Below are positions 1 to 8,552 of a stretch of DNA of 33,279 nt, piece after piece; position 1 is the first letter of the stretch, and every line of letters starts with the position of its first letter. The stretch is taken from assembly GCF_017302315.1 (NCBI RefSeq), contig NZ_JAFLDT010000047.1, forward strand, positions 1 through 33,279, written 5' to 3'. The DNA comes from Zoogloea sp. GTDB taxonomy: Bacteria; Pseudomonadota; Gammaproteobacteria; Burkholderiales; Rhodocyclaceae. Under the pieces are notes generated by a model that had not been told where the DNA came from, did not search any database, and was given only the letters and a program-made list of their open reading frames with translations. A program made the translations under genes and the position numbers.

Positions 1-661
1 GGCCATCATCGAACACGGCCATGCCGGTAGGGTTGATGATGACGTTCGGACGGCCGTCCGCCGGGAAAATCTCCGGGTGCAATTCGGTGATGGCCAGGCA
101 CTGTTGACCGGAGAGCGAGCCGCCCGCGCAGGCCGCGGGCTGGCCGTTGAGCAGCGGCGCCGTTTTTTGGATGAACCGATCGAAGCCATCCAATTGGGAC
201 AGGCCCACGCCATAGGTCGACATTTGCAGGTTGTTGGCCGAGTCCTGCTCATAGGCGCCGATCTTCTGCTCGTTGTATTGCTGGCTTGCCGGTTGTGTGC
301 TCCGGAAGGCATATACGTAACCGGTGCCATCTATACGCTGAAGCAGTACGGCAAAGTCACCTGCTGCGCTGGTCTCCGATGAGACGGCGACAACCGTGAA
401 CGTGTTCTTGAAATCGGTGATCTGGCTGTCGGTAAAGCGTTGGTTGCCGATGCGGGCGGTGTCGTCTTCGGGGTGGGCGGGGTCCTGGAAGGAGTTGCCT
501 TTTTGCAGGGTCGAATAAAGCTCTCTTTCGGAGAGGCCGGGCTTCAGCCCGTAAACTTCCGAAGCCATTTGTGCCAGCAACATGTCATAGCGGTATTGCA
601 CCAAGTCTGCAATCGACATGCTCGTCGCCTCGGTGGCACTATCGTTGACGGATGCAGTCAT
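1..661 (-). CDS. Partial lipase-like protein, N-terminal 220 residues
   Basis: The gene enters from the left edge and only its N-terminal 220 residues are present. The start ATG (659-661) overlaps the TGA of the upstream lipoprotein gene (658-660) as ATGA, so the two are probably translationally coupled. There is no signal peptide or membrane segment, so the protein starts out cytoplasmic. Around residues 90-100 it reads VYAFRSTQ, which recalls the FRGT strand of class 3 / DUF2974-type lipases, followed by a helical stretch (GLSQLDGFDRFIQ) where those enzymes have their next helix. No G-x-S-x-G serine motif is visible in the part present; GGSLSG near residue 180 is not a proper match. The last 154 bases of the window-resident part are nearly identical to 3935-4087. 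A lipase or type VI effector role is inference from weak similarity plus the secreted neighbours; the fold could be something else. Confidence 0.55.
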   Translation of the reverse strand, partial: MTASVNDSATEATSMSIADLVQYRYDMLLAQMASEVYGLKPGLSERELYSTLQKGNSFQDPAHPEDDTARIGNQRFTDSQITDFKNTFTVVAVSSETSAAGDFAVLLQRIDGTGYVYAFRSTQPASQQYNEQKIGAYEQDSANNLQMSTYGVGLSQLDGFDRFIQKTAPLLNGQPAACAGGSLSGQQCLAITELHPEIFPADGRPNVIINPTGMAVFDDG

Positions 662-2025
662 GGCCTGCTTGCTCCCACCTTGAAGGTGTTACGGGGTGCG
701 AGCACTCGGTCAGTAAAATCCCCCATGCTGATGAGAGGGCGGCATTCCGCGGTGTTGTCCCCCCAGCCGCCTTTTTTTGCCCAGTACTTGGCCGAGGGGC
801 GCCCGCTAAAGACGAAGGTACGGGCGTAAGCCATGACCTCGTTGCGGGCGAGATCGATGATGATGTACTCATTGCCGTAGATGCCCAGCGCCCGGTCCCC
901 GGGGCTGGCTTCAAAGCCGCGCCACGTCACGCCATAGCGTGCCTGGAGTTGGCCGATCGGCTGAAAGAGCGGCTTATCGTTGCGCCAATAGGGCTTGGGC
1001 ACCCGGTCGCCACTCTGCTGGTCCATATAGATATCCAGCTTGGGGTGGCGCATGGCCCGCATATAGGGCTGAGGGCTGTGTGCCGGCACCTCCCAGCGTG
1101 GAAACTCCACGTATTCATAGGCCGGCAGGAAGCTGAAGTCCTCCGGCTGCCACTGCGGCGGCGGGGCGCCGGGCACATAGGGCGTGGTCGATTGCGGCCA
1201 GCGTAGGGCGGGGATCAGCAAATCCCGCATCGCGTAAGACAAGGCCAGTGTTCGTGTGTACCAATCGGCCCCACGGTTTGCCGCCGGGGCGGTTGGGGGC
1301 CGGAAGGAAGCCACCCTGCTGGACGGGCCAATGCCGACCACATGCTCCAACAGGTGCGGCTCCAACTCCTCCCCTGCGCTGATAGCCACATGGGGGCGGA
1401 CAAAGTAAATGCCCTCAACGTCTTTGGCGGTGTGCAGGATGGTTTCTTTGGCTTCGCCCGTGCACAGCCTAAAAAAATAGGCGATGGATTGGCGATGCAG
1501 ATCCTTGTTGTCTGGGTCGAGCGGAGGTGGGTTGTAGATGCGGCCGTCGGGCAGATCGGGCAGGGTGGGGCGCGCAGCGGTGGGCCAGACTTCGGGTTCG
1601 TCGGGTTTGAGGCGGATATAACGCTCGCAATTGGTGTCGCCCGATATTCTGATGCTTTGAAAGTTGCCTTTGCCGGCAGGAAGCGGGAAGCGGGACATGC
1701 CGATCCATCCGTTGCTCATGCATTCAAGATACTTTGCCGGATCGTATTCCAGCCCAAATCGCTCAGGATGCGCGGGGTCAAAGGGCGGAAGTATGGAGGC
1801 CGACTGCTGGAGGCAAGCCCGAACGGCGGCTTCATTCACACCGTAGGGCAAATCATGGCAGCCACTTTCCAACATGGCACGGGTAAAACTGGTCAAGTTG
1901 GGGGGAGAGTTGTCGGGAGGGCGACGGCCCGAGAGGATGGGCGGCACCGTGCAGGCGGCGAGCAACAAGGTTGCCAGCCCCAAGAGGTTGACTCTGACTT
2001 GTCTGCTGATCAGTTGTTCGCTCAT
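658..2025 (-). CDS. Secreted lipoprotein beside lipase-like gene (candidate immunity protein)
   Basis: The protein has 455 residues. An in-frame ATG exists at 2169, but starting at 2025 places a classical lipoprotein signal at the N-terminus: a basic region, the hydrophobic stretch LLGLATLLL and lipobox LAAC with Cys25. Thr at +2 predicts sorting to the outer membrane. The mature part is rich in Pro, Tyr and Trp, holds several Cys, and ends in a beta-rich segment (YGNEYIIIDLARNEVMAYAR). I do not recognise the family. Its stop overlaps the start of the lipase-like gene by ATGA, and a second secreted protein lies upstream across a 150-base gap (2026-2175). Lipid-anchored periplasmic proteins in such positions are the usual immunity partners of type VI phospholipase effectors, so immunity is a reasonable inference but unproven. 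The ribosome site is a poor A-rich stretch (AAAGAAAAAG). Confidence 0.7.
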   Translation of the reverse strand: MSEQLISRQVRVNLLGLATLLLAACTVPPILSGRRPPDNSPPNLTSFTRAMLESGCHDLPYGVNEAAVRACLQQSASILPPFDPAHPERFGLEYDPAKYLECMSNGWIGMSRFPLPAGKGNFQSIRISGDTNCERYIRLKPDEPEVWPTAARPTLPDLPDGRIYNPPPLDPDNKDLHRQSIAYFFRLCTGEAKETILHTAKDVEGIYFVRPHVAISAGEELEPHLLEHVVGIGPSSRVASFRPPTAPAANRGADWYTRTLALSYAMRDLLIPALRWPQSTTPYVPGAPPPQWQPEDFSFLPAYEYVEFPRWEVPAHSPQPYMRAMRHPKLDIYMDQQSGDRVPKPYWRNDKPLFQPIGQLQARYGVTWRGFEASPGDRALGIYGNEYIIIDLARNEVMAYARTFVFSGRPSAKYWAKKGGWGDNTAECRPLISMGDFTDRVLAPRNTFKVGASRP

Positions 2026-2175
2026 CGCTTTTTCTTTAACTCTTGTGATGCATTCGGGTTCTAGGGGAGCATGTCGCCAGCAACCTTCCTTGTCCGGTTC
2101 CCCGTGTATCTGGAATCTCTTCGGGATGGAGGACATTGCTTTGTCGCTTGGTGGTGGCGGCGGGCGCATCGCTCA

Positions 2176-3441
2176 TTACCGGGTCTCTCCGCACAGGTTC
2201 ATCACTTTGAGCGTCTTGTCACGTTCGGGGATATCGCTGGTGCGACTGATACGCCGGGGTTTCCAGGACACAAAGGCGAAGCGGCAGCCGTCCGGGGAGA
2301 TTTGTCCGTGTTGGTCGGTTTCTTCGCCCTGGACCAGGGCGGTGACCGTGTTGTCTTGGGTCGGCAGCCATTGATAGAGTCCGGCTTCCGGAAAGCCTGA
2401 GCACTGGACAATGAAGCCCTCTCGGGTGGCTGTAATTCCGATGGAGCAGGAGTGCTGGGAATGGGACGACAGAATCGGCCACAAGGGGTTGGCACCCAGA
2501 ATCGGCGGCATCAGGTGCGACGTGATGGAGCCATCGTCAGGGTTGAACAGTGTCACCGGGTTGATGCCCCACTGGTAACGATTAAGGAACGGGTGATAGC
2601 CACCATTGCCAGAAAAGTAAAAAAAACGATCTCCGAATGGGCGTCCCATTTCAAAGTCCAAGGGAACGGGCTTGGCGCCGACCTTGTAGTAAATATCCTG
2701 AGATTCCTTGAGCTTCTTCGGTGTGCTGGGGTAGGGGCCTATATCCACGTATCCGTGTTCTTCGAGCAAAGCAATGGTTGAACGGCCTTCAACTAATTGT
2801 CGTGGTGCATAGCCGTCAGGTTTTGGCTCGCAGGTGTATGGATGTCGTGCCGGATTCGATATTCTGCGCGTGTTTTGCGGTGTTGGAGCGGCTGCACCGA
2901 GGCCAATCTCTTCGACCTCGGAACCTATCACCCCTCGTCGCACATAGCCTCGCCACTCTTTGAATGGCTTTAGTTTTGTGAACTCTTCGCGCTGGTAGTT
3001 AATCCATTGAGTCTCGTGGGAAACGCAGACAAGTTCCCATCCCTCGTCCTTTTTCCGTCCTCTATTGTCTTGAAATACCTCGATTGAATTATCCCGGACA
3101 TCCCATATAAGAATGCCAAACCGGCGAGACTGTGGATCTGCGTCATTGGGCGGGGTGCCGGGTGCGCTGCCATTGAAGATGAGGCGATGGTTGTCCATCC
3201 ACCACACGGCATTCATGTGGGTGTACGCGCCGGAGTCGGTAACCGGCAAGGGGGTTTTGGGTACGCCGGCCAAGGCGGCAGTGGTCTGAGCGGCCTTCAG
3301 ATTGAAAGCCAGGACTCTTGCCAGGATGCCGCTGGCGATATCCGGCGCTTCGCCGGCAACCGAAGTGCCGGCGTGTGGCAACAACATCGCCAATCCCAAG
3401 AGGCATGGCAGGTGTCGCCAGACGTTTGACGGTGTGTTCAT
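2176..3441 (-). CDS. Secreted beta-propeller-like protein of unknown function
   Basis: The protein has 421 residues with a Sec signal peptide (basic start, then CLLGLAMLLPHAGTSVAGEA, cleavage probably near residue 30). The mature part contains repeated short beta motifs of the TolB/WD40 type, such as HRLIFNGS, RRFGILIWDVRDNSIEVF and near the C-terminus QISPDGCRFAFVSW, which suggest a propeller fold; four or more Cys could form disulfides in the periplasm. Its ATG (3439-3441) overlaps the TGA of the lipase-like remnant upstream (3438-3440) as ATGA, the same linkage as seen between the lipoprotein and the intact lipase-like gene. The recurring pairing of a lipase-like gene with a secreted partner supports a toxin/immunity or enzyme/accessory relationship. 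The family could not be named, and an enzyme-chaperone or unrelated periplasmic role remains possible. Confidence 0.65.
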   Translation of the reverse strand: MNTPSNVWRHLPCLLGLAMLLPHAGTSVAGEAPDIASGILARVLAFNLKAAQTTAALAGVPKTPLPVTDSGAYTHMNAVWWMDNHRLIFNGSAPGTPPNDADPQSRRFGILIWDVRDNSIEVFQDNRGRKKDEGWELVCVSHETQWINYQREEFTKLKPFKEWRGYVRRGVIGSEVEEIGLGAAAPTPQNTRRISNPARHPYTCEPKPDGYAPRQLVEGRSTIALLEEHGYVDIGPYPSTPKKLKESQDIYYKVGAKPVPLDFEMGRPFGDRFFYFSGNGGYHPFLNRYQWGINPVTLFNPDDGSITSHLMPPILGANPLWPILSSHSQHSCSIGITATREGFIVQCSGFPEAGLYQWLPTQDNTVTALVQGEETDQHGQISPDGCRFAFVSWKPRRISRTSDIPERDKTLKVMNLCGETR

Positions 3442-4102
3442 GATGATTTCGGTTGGGGCGGCGCTGGCGTCCCTTGACTGGGGAGCTTCGAGACCTTGGT
3501 GTTCCTTGAGATTGCGTGATTATCCAAGATAATATGCGTTTTGAATAGCCTTGATGGGTCAAGACCAGAAGCGTGCCGTCTTGCGTTGTCAGGCGCTGGC
3601 GTGTGATTGAGGCTGGCGCTGCGTTCCGGGAAGAGCAGGTTGAGTGAAAAGCTGGCGCCCGTTTGGCGCTGAGCCGCCATGGCGGCAAATTCCGCGTCTG
3701 GCCGGGATTGCTCAATCTGCGGCACCGGCTTGCCCAAGGCGTCGGTCGTCCAGACACTGTTGCTGTCCCAGGTCTGGCCTTCGGGGCTGTTCTTGAAGCG
3801 GACAGCCCTTTCCCAGGCCTGAACAAAAGCGATGCCCTCTGGCGTATCGGGGTTGGGTGTGTTGGATAGACTTGCGGCGCTGTTGGGGTCGGCCAGGACT
3901 TGTCGATAAACATCCAAGGCTTCGCCGACCGTGTGGCCATCATCGAACACGGCCATGCCGGTAGGGTTGATGATGACGTTCGGACGGCCGTCCGCCGGGA
4001 AAATCTCCGGGTGCAATTCGGTGATGGCCAGGCACTGTTGACCGGAGAGCGAGCCGCCCGCCAGGCCGCGGGCTGGCCATTGAGCAGGGGGCTGATGCCC
4101 AT
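3438..4102 (-). pseudogene. Truncated, frameshifted second copy of the lipase-like gene
   Basis: This stretch carries the region of the lipase-like gene from PLLNGQPAA onward, to a stop at 3438. Bases 3935-4087 match 1-154 almost perfectly, with one substitution and one missing base near 4060. The missing base puts the upstream codons (ATG at 4100-4102, then MGISPLLNGQPAA) in a different frame from the body that follows (GGSLSGQQCLAITELHPEIF and on for about 200 residues). No plausible start codon or ribosome site sits just before the body in its own frame, so I read it as a remnant. Sequence upstream of 4087 does not match the intact gene, so the copy is an orphan 3' module. It contains no obvious catalytic motif. 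The body still ends in an ATGA overlap with the propeller-like gene. It could be a sequencing error plus a short real gene, but the missing 5' part argues against that. Confidence 0.65.
3935..4087. repeat. Near-identical duplicate of window bases 1-154
   Basis: Bases 1-154 and 3935-4087 are the same sequence except for a single-base deletion (about 126 versus 4060) and one G/A change near 147 versus 4080. The match stops abruptly at 154/4087 on one side and runs off the window edge on the other, so its full length is unknown. Such near-perfect identity points to a recent duplication or gene conversion within the lipase-like gene family. Confidence 0.9.
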
Positions 4103-4279
4103 AGCGCTCACGGCCGGCTTGTTGAGTGCTCTTGCCGGTAGCGTCCGGGAGGGGGGGTAGTATCTGTCTGCGATATCTCCGTGTGAGATCGCCGTGCCGG
4201 CCAGCAACGGGCGCAGGGGGCTGGCGCGGGAGGTGGGCAAGTGAGTCCAGGGCGCTCCAGCCTTGCTCGCCGGAGTGCC

Positions 4280-7200
4280 CTATTGTCCTTTTTTCTCCGC
4301 CTCCGCCTCCGCCTCCGCCGCATGCCGCGCCGCGATCTCGGCGCGGATGCGTTCGATCTCGCGGGCTTTGGCCTGGGGCGTTCCCCACTTGGGCAGTTCG
4401 TCGACGATGGGTTTGCGGCGGCTGGCGTTGAAGCGTTCGCGGGCCTCTTCGCGCACCCGTTCCATGGCCTCCTGGGCACGCTGGGCTTCTTCGGCGCGGG
4501 CGATAAGGGGGCGCTTGAGGAGGGGGCGGGCGTCGATGGCGATGCCGGCGGCCGCGGCGAGGCGGATGGCTGCGCCGAGGTTTTCGAGATGGGTGAATTC
4601 GGTGGCGAGGGGCAGGTTGAGGGCCTGGCACAGGGGCGTCCAGGCTTCGCTGCCGGCATCTTCCTTGTCCCTGCGGCGGACGGAGATCTGAGGATTGAGC
4701 TGGTACCAGCCGAGTTCCACGCGAACAAACAGGCGGCGGTTGTAGGCGTAGTCGCGGGCGGCTTCGTTGCGTGACAGGACGCTGCTGATGTGCTGGCGCT
4801 TGGCGCGCTCGGGGCGCAGCACGCTGGCCGGCAGATGCTGCCACGCGTCGAGGATGTCGGCGGTTTCGAAGGCGGCAAAGGGTTTGCGCTGGCGGGTATT
4901 GAAGCGGCTGCGGAACAGGGTCCACAGGGTCTGGAAGAGCAGGTATTCGCTGTGGTTGCGGTCGATGCGGACGAGGCGTTCGCCCACGTTCACGTCGAGG
5001 GTCGAAGGCGCAACCCGTTCGAAGATGGCGGCGAAGGGGCCGCGGGCGTAGGTGGGGTCGCGCAGGGCTTCGCGCAGGGCCCAGTGCCCGGCGTTCCAGC
5101 CGTGGTGGTCGGTGTTCTCCAGGTTGGCGCCCCGTTCGAGCAGGGCATCCACCAGGGCGATGTTGCCCGCGGCGGCGGCGGCCATCAGCGGGGTCTGGTT
5201 CATGGGCAGGCGATGCTCGATGCCGTGCTGGTCGCACTGGCGCAGGATGTCCTTGAAGTTGCGCTGGAAGTAGCCCATCCAGGTTTTGCGGCCGAGGGTG
5301 CTGCGTTGCTGGGCAAAGCCCTGGGCAGCACTGAAATCGGCGTCGCCCAGCAGGTGGCGGGCGAGTTCGGGCTCGTCGTGACAGGTGGCGTATTCGTAGA
5401 GGGTCTGCTTGTGCTTGTTGCCGGGGGCCTTGTCGTGGAAGGTCTTCTGCAGCAGTTCGCGCAGCCGGGCCTCGTCGGTCACCGGCCAGGGCACCGGGCT
5501 CTGGCGCAGGATGTCGCGGCGGATGGCGTCGGCCTGCTCCTGCTTGCCCTGCAGTTCGAGCTTGCGGGCTTCCTTTTGCCAGTCTTCGAGGGATGACTTG
5601 GCCGCCTCCACCTTGGCGTTTGCACCCTGGGCCAGGTCGAGCAGAGCGAACAGGGGATGGGTGGTGTCGGACTCGACCAGGTAGAGATTGCGGGTGGCCC
5701 GGGTGAGGGCGACGTAGAGGGCGTTGACGAAGAACTTGTAGATCTCCAGCGACTTGTCTTCCTTGTCGCGGGCGCGGCGGTAGGCGAGGTCGTCGGTGGC
5801 GAGGTCGGCCTTGTTCACGCCTTCGACGATGTCGCTGAAGGCCTGGCGATTGTCGGAGATGAAGCGGTAGAGCACGATGTTGTCGTACTCCAGGCCCTTG
5901 GCCTCGTGAATGGAGAACAGCAGCGGCGTGGCGAAGCGCTGGCGGGCGGCGGCCTTGTCTTCGTCGCGCAGCACCAGTACGGCGAAGCGGGTGGAGCGGC
6001 GGCTGCTTGCGTCGAGTTCGCGCAGGGCCTTGTCCTGGTCGGCCAGCAGGGCCAGTTCGCCGGGTTCGCCGCCAACGGCGTCCACCAGGAAGTTGCTTTC
6101 CCGGTCGATGGAGCCGAAGCGCCGGTGCTTGATCTTGAGCAGGGTGTTGGCCACCCGGGTGGCCTGCTGGCTGTTGCGGAAGTTGGCGCTGAGAACGGCG
6201 AGTTCTTGTCGCCGGGCGAGTTCGGCGTCGCGCCAGAACAGGCTCTTGACCTGGCTCCAGGAGAAGAAGTTGGGGTGAACGATCTGGTTGGAGTCGCCGC
6301 ACAGCAGGAAGTGGCCGGCCTTCTTCTGGGTGGCGAGCACCAGGGTAAGCTGCGCCGGGGTGAGATCCTGCACCTCGTCCACCACCACGAAATCGTAGCG
6401 TGGTGCGGCCAGGGGGCGCCAGGCCTGGGCCACCAGGTTGAGGTCATACAGCCCGGCCTCGTCAAGCCAGGCCCGGTATTTCTCGAACAGGTCGTACAGG
6501 CTGTCGCGGCTTGCCGCCGGGAAGATCGACTGGCGCACGCCCAGGGCCTGGTAGGCGGCCCGGTTCAGCACGCCGTCGGCCGAGGCGGCAATCACGCCGC
6601 GGATCTCCTCGAAGGCCTGGTGCGGGTCGATGCCGCGAAAGCCCTGGCGGATGCGCGCAAACCAGCCGGTGAAGTCGCGCCAGGTGGCCTCCCGCCCCGC
6701 TGGCACGCGGATCGATTCGATGAACTCCCGGTAGGACAGGAACACCGCGTCCTGGTCCCCGTGCTCGTAGCCATGGGCGTGGTAGAGGTCGCGGGCGGAT
6801 TGGGCCAGGTAGGCGGAATGGGTGACGTAGAGCACTTCACCGGTGGCGTGTTTGAGCTTTTCGAGGGTGAGGGCGGTCTTGCCGCTGCCGGCGCTGCCCA
6901 CCAGGATCAGCGGCGGGGGCTGGCGGTAGACGGCCTCCTGGGCATCGTCGAAGGACAGGGGCTTGTCGAGCAGATGGACGGTGCTGCGTTCCGGATGGAG
7001 ATAGCGTAGTGCGCAGCCCTGCCGCGCGGCGGAGGTGGCCTGCTCCGCATCGATGTCCTCGCCCGTGTCGATCTGCTCGGGGTCGATCCGCGCACCGCGC
7101 AGGAAGCGGGAGCTGTCGTAGCGGTGATGGGCGATCACCTCCAGCATCAGGGCGCAGACCTCATCCCCGTGGCGGATCAGCACGAACAGCAGCCGGTCGG

Positions 7201-7366
7201 CATCGTTCAGGCGTGCCCGGTAGCAGGGGCTGCCGTGGAGGCTGCCCTGGGCCAGCTTTTTCACCTGCGCTGCCTGAAAGTCCCCGCGGGCGATGGCAGT
7301 GCAAACCTTGCGATAGGCGGCGGCGACCCGATGGGTGTCGAGGCCCGTGTATTCGAGAATCTTCAT
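4280..7366 (-). CDS. UvrD/Rep-like helicase with RelE-like N-terminus and ankyrin repeat
   Basis: The protein has 1,028 residues. Residues 1-90 look like a RelE/ParE-type fold (short helices, then beta strands ending YRARLNDADRLLFVLIRHGDEV and HHRYD). Superfamily 1A helicase motifs follow: Walker A GSAGSGKT (157-164), Walker B/motif II DEVQD (330-334), motif III GDSNQ (357-361), motif V HEAKGLEYD (487-495) and motif VI YVALTRA (551-557). An ankyrin-like unit (NQTPLMAAAAAGNIALVDALLERGANLE) sits at about 723-750, and the C-terminus is a charged coiled coil ending in an Ala-Glu run encoded by four CTCCGC hexamers (4295-4318). The ATPase and strand-separating role follow from the motifs; the biological job does not. 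It stands alone, transcribed away from the gene at 7526. The toxin-like front end and accessory neighbours raise a defence or stress role, which is inference. Confidence 0.85.
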   Translation of the reverse strand: MKILEYTGLDTHRVAAAYRKVCTAIARGDFQAAQVKKLAQGSLHGSPCYRARLNDADRLLFVLIRHGDEVCALMLEVIAHHRYDSSRFLRGARIDPEQIDTGEDIDAEQATSAARQGCALRYLHPERSTVHLLDKPLSFDDAQEAVYRQPPPLILVGSAGSGKTALTLEKLKHATGEVLYVTHSAYLAQSARDLYHAHGYEHGDQDAVFLSYREFIESIRVPAGREATWRDFTGWFARIRQGFRGIDPHQAFEEIRGVIAASADGVLNRAAYQALGVRQSIFPAASRDSLYDLFEKYRAWLDEAGLYDLNLVAQAWRPLAAPRYDFVVVDEVQDLTPAQLTLVLATQKKAGHFLLCGDSNQIVHPNFFSWSQVKSLFWRDAELARRQELAVLSANFRNSQQATRVANTLLKIKHRRFGSIDRESNFLVDAVGGEPGELALLADQDKALRELDASSRRSTRFAVLVLRDEDKAAARQRFATPLLFSIHEAKGLEYDNIVLYRFISDNRQAFSDIVEGVNKADLATDDLAYRRARDKEDKSLEIYKFFVNALYVALTRATRNLYLVESDTTHPLFALLDLAQGANAKVEAAKSSLEDWQKEARKLELQGKQEQADAIRRDILRQSPVPWPVTDEARLRELLQKTFHDKAPGNKHKQTLYEYATCHDEPELARHLLGDADFSAAQGFAQQRSTLGRKTWMGYFQRNFKDILRQCDQHGIEHRLPMNQTPLMAAAAAGNIALVDALLERGANLENTDHHGWNAGHWALREALRDPTYARGPFAAIFERVAPSTLDVNVGERLVRIDRNHSEYLLFQTLWTLFRSRFNTRQRKPFAAFETADILDAWQHLPASVLRPERAKRQHISSVLSRNEAARDYAYNRRLFVRVELGWYQLNPQISVRRRDKEDAGSEAWTPLCQALNLPLATEFTHLENLGAAIRLAAAAGIAIDARPLLKRPLIARAEEAQRAQEAMERVREEARERFNASRRKPIVDELPKWGTPQAKAREIERIRAEIAARHAAEAEAEAEKKGQ

Positions 7367-7525
7367 TGGGGTGGAGGCGACGGGGGGAGCGGCCGATTAT
7401 CCCCGAAACGGAGGGGGCGCCGGCTGCCGAATTGCCAAGGCGCGGACGCTGGGCTCATTCTTGCTTCACCCAGGGGATGCGCCCCTCTGCACGTAGCAAA
7501 CCCCCCATTCCCGACGAGATCCGAC
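7367..7525. other. Divergent intergenic region
   Basis: This short region must hold the promoters for the helicase gene (leftward) and the CCA-HD-like gene (rightward). No convincing sigma-70 hexamer pair or operator could be picked out by eye. Confidence 0.4.
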
Positions 7526-8386
7526 ATGAGTTCCACTCCGCTGCCTGCCGCCATCGGTGCGCTGATTCGCCCTCCGGCCCTCACCCTGCTGCAGATCGCC
7601 GTCGCGGCTTCCACGGGGCCGGATAGGGACGTGGATGCCGAAACCCTGGCCCTGATGGCGCGGCAGGTGGAGGAGGGCCTGCTTGATCCGCTGTCGCCCG
7701 CCGAGGCCTGGCCGGCGCTGGCGGAGGGGCTGATGGCGGCCGCGCCGTCACGGATGCTGCGGGTGTTGCGCGCCTGTGGTGCCCTGGGCCGGCTGTTGCC
7801 GGAGCTGGAGGCCCTGTTCGGGGTTCCCCAGAGCGCTGATGACCCGCCCAGCGTGGATCTGGGGGAGCACGTGCTGCGCTGTGTCGATGAGGCGGCCCGC
7901 CAGCAGGCGCCGTTGGCGGTGCGTTGCGCCTTGTTGCTGTGCCAGGTGGGCAAGGCGGACTCGCCGCCCGAGCATCTGCCCTTCCACTATCGCCACATGG
8001 AGCGCGGCCTGCCACGCATCCATGCCATTGCCGGGCGCTTGGGCCTGCCGGCCGATTGCGTTGATCTGGCGGTTCTGGCGCTGCACGAGCTGGAGCGTGT
8101 GCATCGGGCCACCGAGATGCGCGCGGGTTCCTTGGTGGCCATGCTGGAGCGGGTCGATGCCTTTGCCCGTCCCGGGCGTTTCAATGATCTCCTGGCGGTG
8201 TGTGCCTGTGACTATCGCGCCTACCCCGGACGTGCGACCCGCAGCTACCCGAAGGCGGTGTTGCTCCAGCGGGCCGCGCAGGCCTGTGCCGGGCTTGGCG
8301 AGGCCGACATCGCCAGCGATGCCCTGCGGGAGGCCCGTGCCCTGGCGGTCGCCGAGGCCCTGGGCTCGGCCCGCTGGGGCGATTAG
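7526..8386 (+). CDS. Stand-alone relative of the CCA-enzyme HD domain, catalytic pair lost
   Basis: The 286-residue protein aligns by eye with the C-terminal half of multifunctional CCA tRNA nucleotidyltransferase, from the arm (ETLALMARQVEEGLLDPLSPAEAW) through PSRMLRVLRACGALGRLLPELEALFGVPQ to the HD region and the HRATEMRAGSLVAMLERVDAF segment. The entire nucleotidyltransferase head is absent. Where the family has HDLGK, this protein has CQVGK (139-143), so the metal-binding His-Asp pair is gone and phosphohydrolase activity is unlikely. The start at 7526 is the first ATG that makes sense; a longer in-frame opening to 7124 lies antisense to the helicase gene and was discarded. The reading frame is intact with normal codon use, suggesting a maintained protein, perhaps an RNA-binding or regulatory paralogue. 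Annotating it as a tRNA nucleotidyltransferase would be misleading. Confidence 0.75.
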   Translation: MSSTPLPAAIGALIRPPALTLLQIAVAASTGPDRDVDAETLALMARQVEEGLLDPLSPAEAWPALAEGLMAAAPSRMLRVLRACGALGRLLPELEALFGVPQSADDPPSVDLGEHVLRCVDEAARQQAPLAVRCALLLCQVGKADSPPEHLPFHYRHMERGLPRIHAIAGRLGLPADCVDLAVLALHELERVHRATEMRAGSLVAMLERVDAFARPGRFNDLLAVCACDYRAYPGRATRSYPKAVLLQRAAQACAGLGEADIASDALREARALAVAEALGSARWGD

Positions 8387-8552
8387 TTCCGCCACGGAAT
8401 CTCGAGCCGTGTGGGTCAAGCTTCCGCACGGTTCTGCCGACCTCCGTGGGTCAGCTCGGTCTCCGCGCCGGGCACCGGGCTGCTGGCGGCGCGCGGCATA
8501 GCCGGATCCACGTCGGCATGTGGCATATTGCCCCCCTGATCAGGAGGTTTCC
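8387..8552. other. Intergenic region with an imperfect hairpin
   Basis: An imperfect stem (8407-8414 with 8424-8431) follows the preceding gene but has no T-run, so it is a poor intrinsic terminator. A strong ribosome site, AGGAGG at 8542-8547, lies at the right end. Nothing else is evident. Confidence 0.4.

Noticed and set aside
4295-4318. Four CTCCGC hexamers as a possible phase-variation tract
   Set aside because: Hexamer changes keep the frame and would only alter the length of the Ala-Glu tail, so on/off switching is not expected.
3438-6302. A 954-codon open frame on the minus strand
   Set aside because: Most of it is an alternative frame of the helicase gene with Arg/Pro-rich, low-complexity translation. 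Only the last ~200 codons are real, as the lipase-like remnant.
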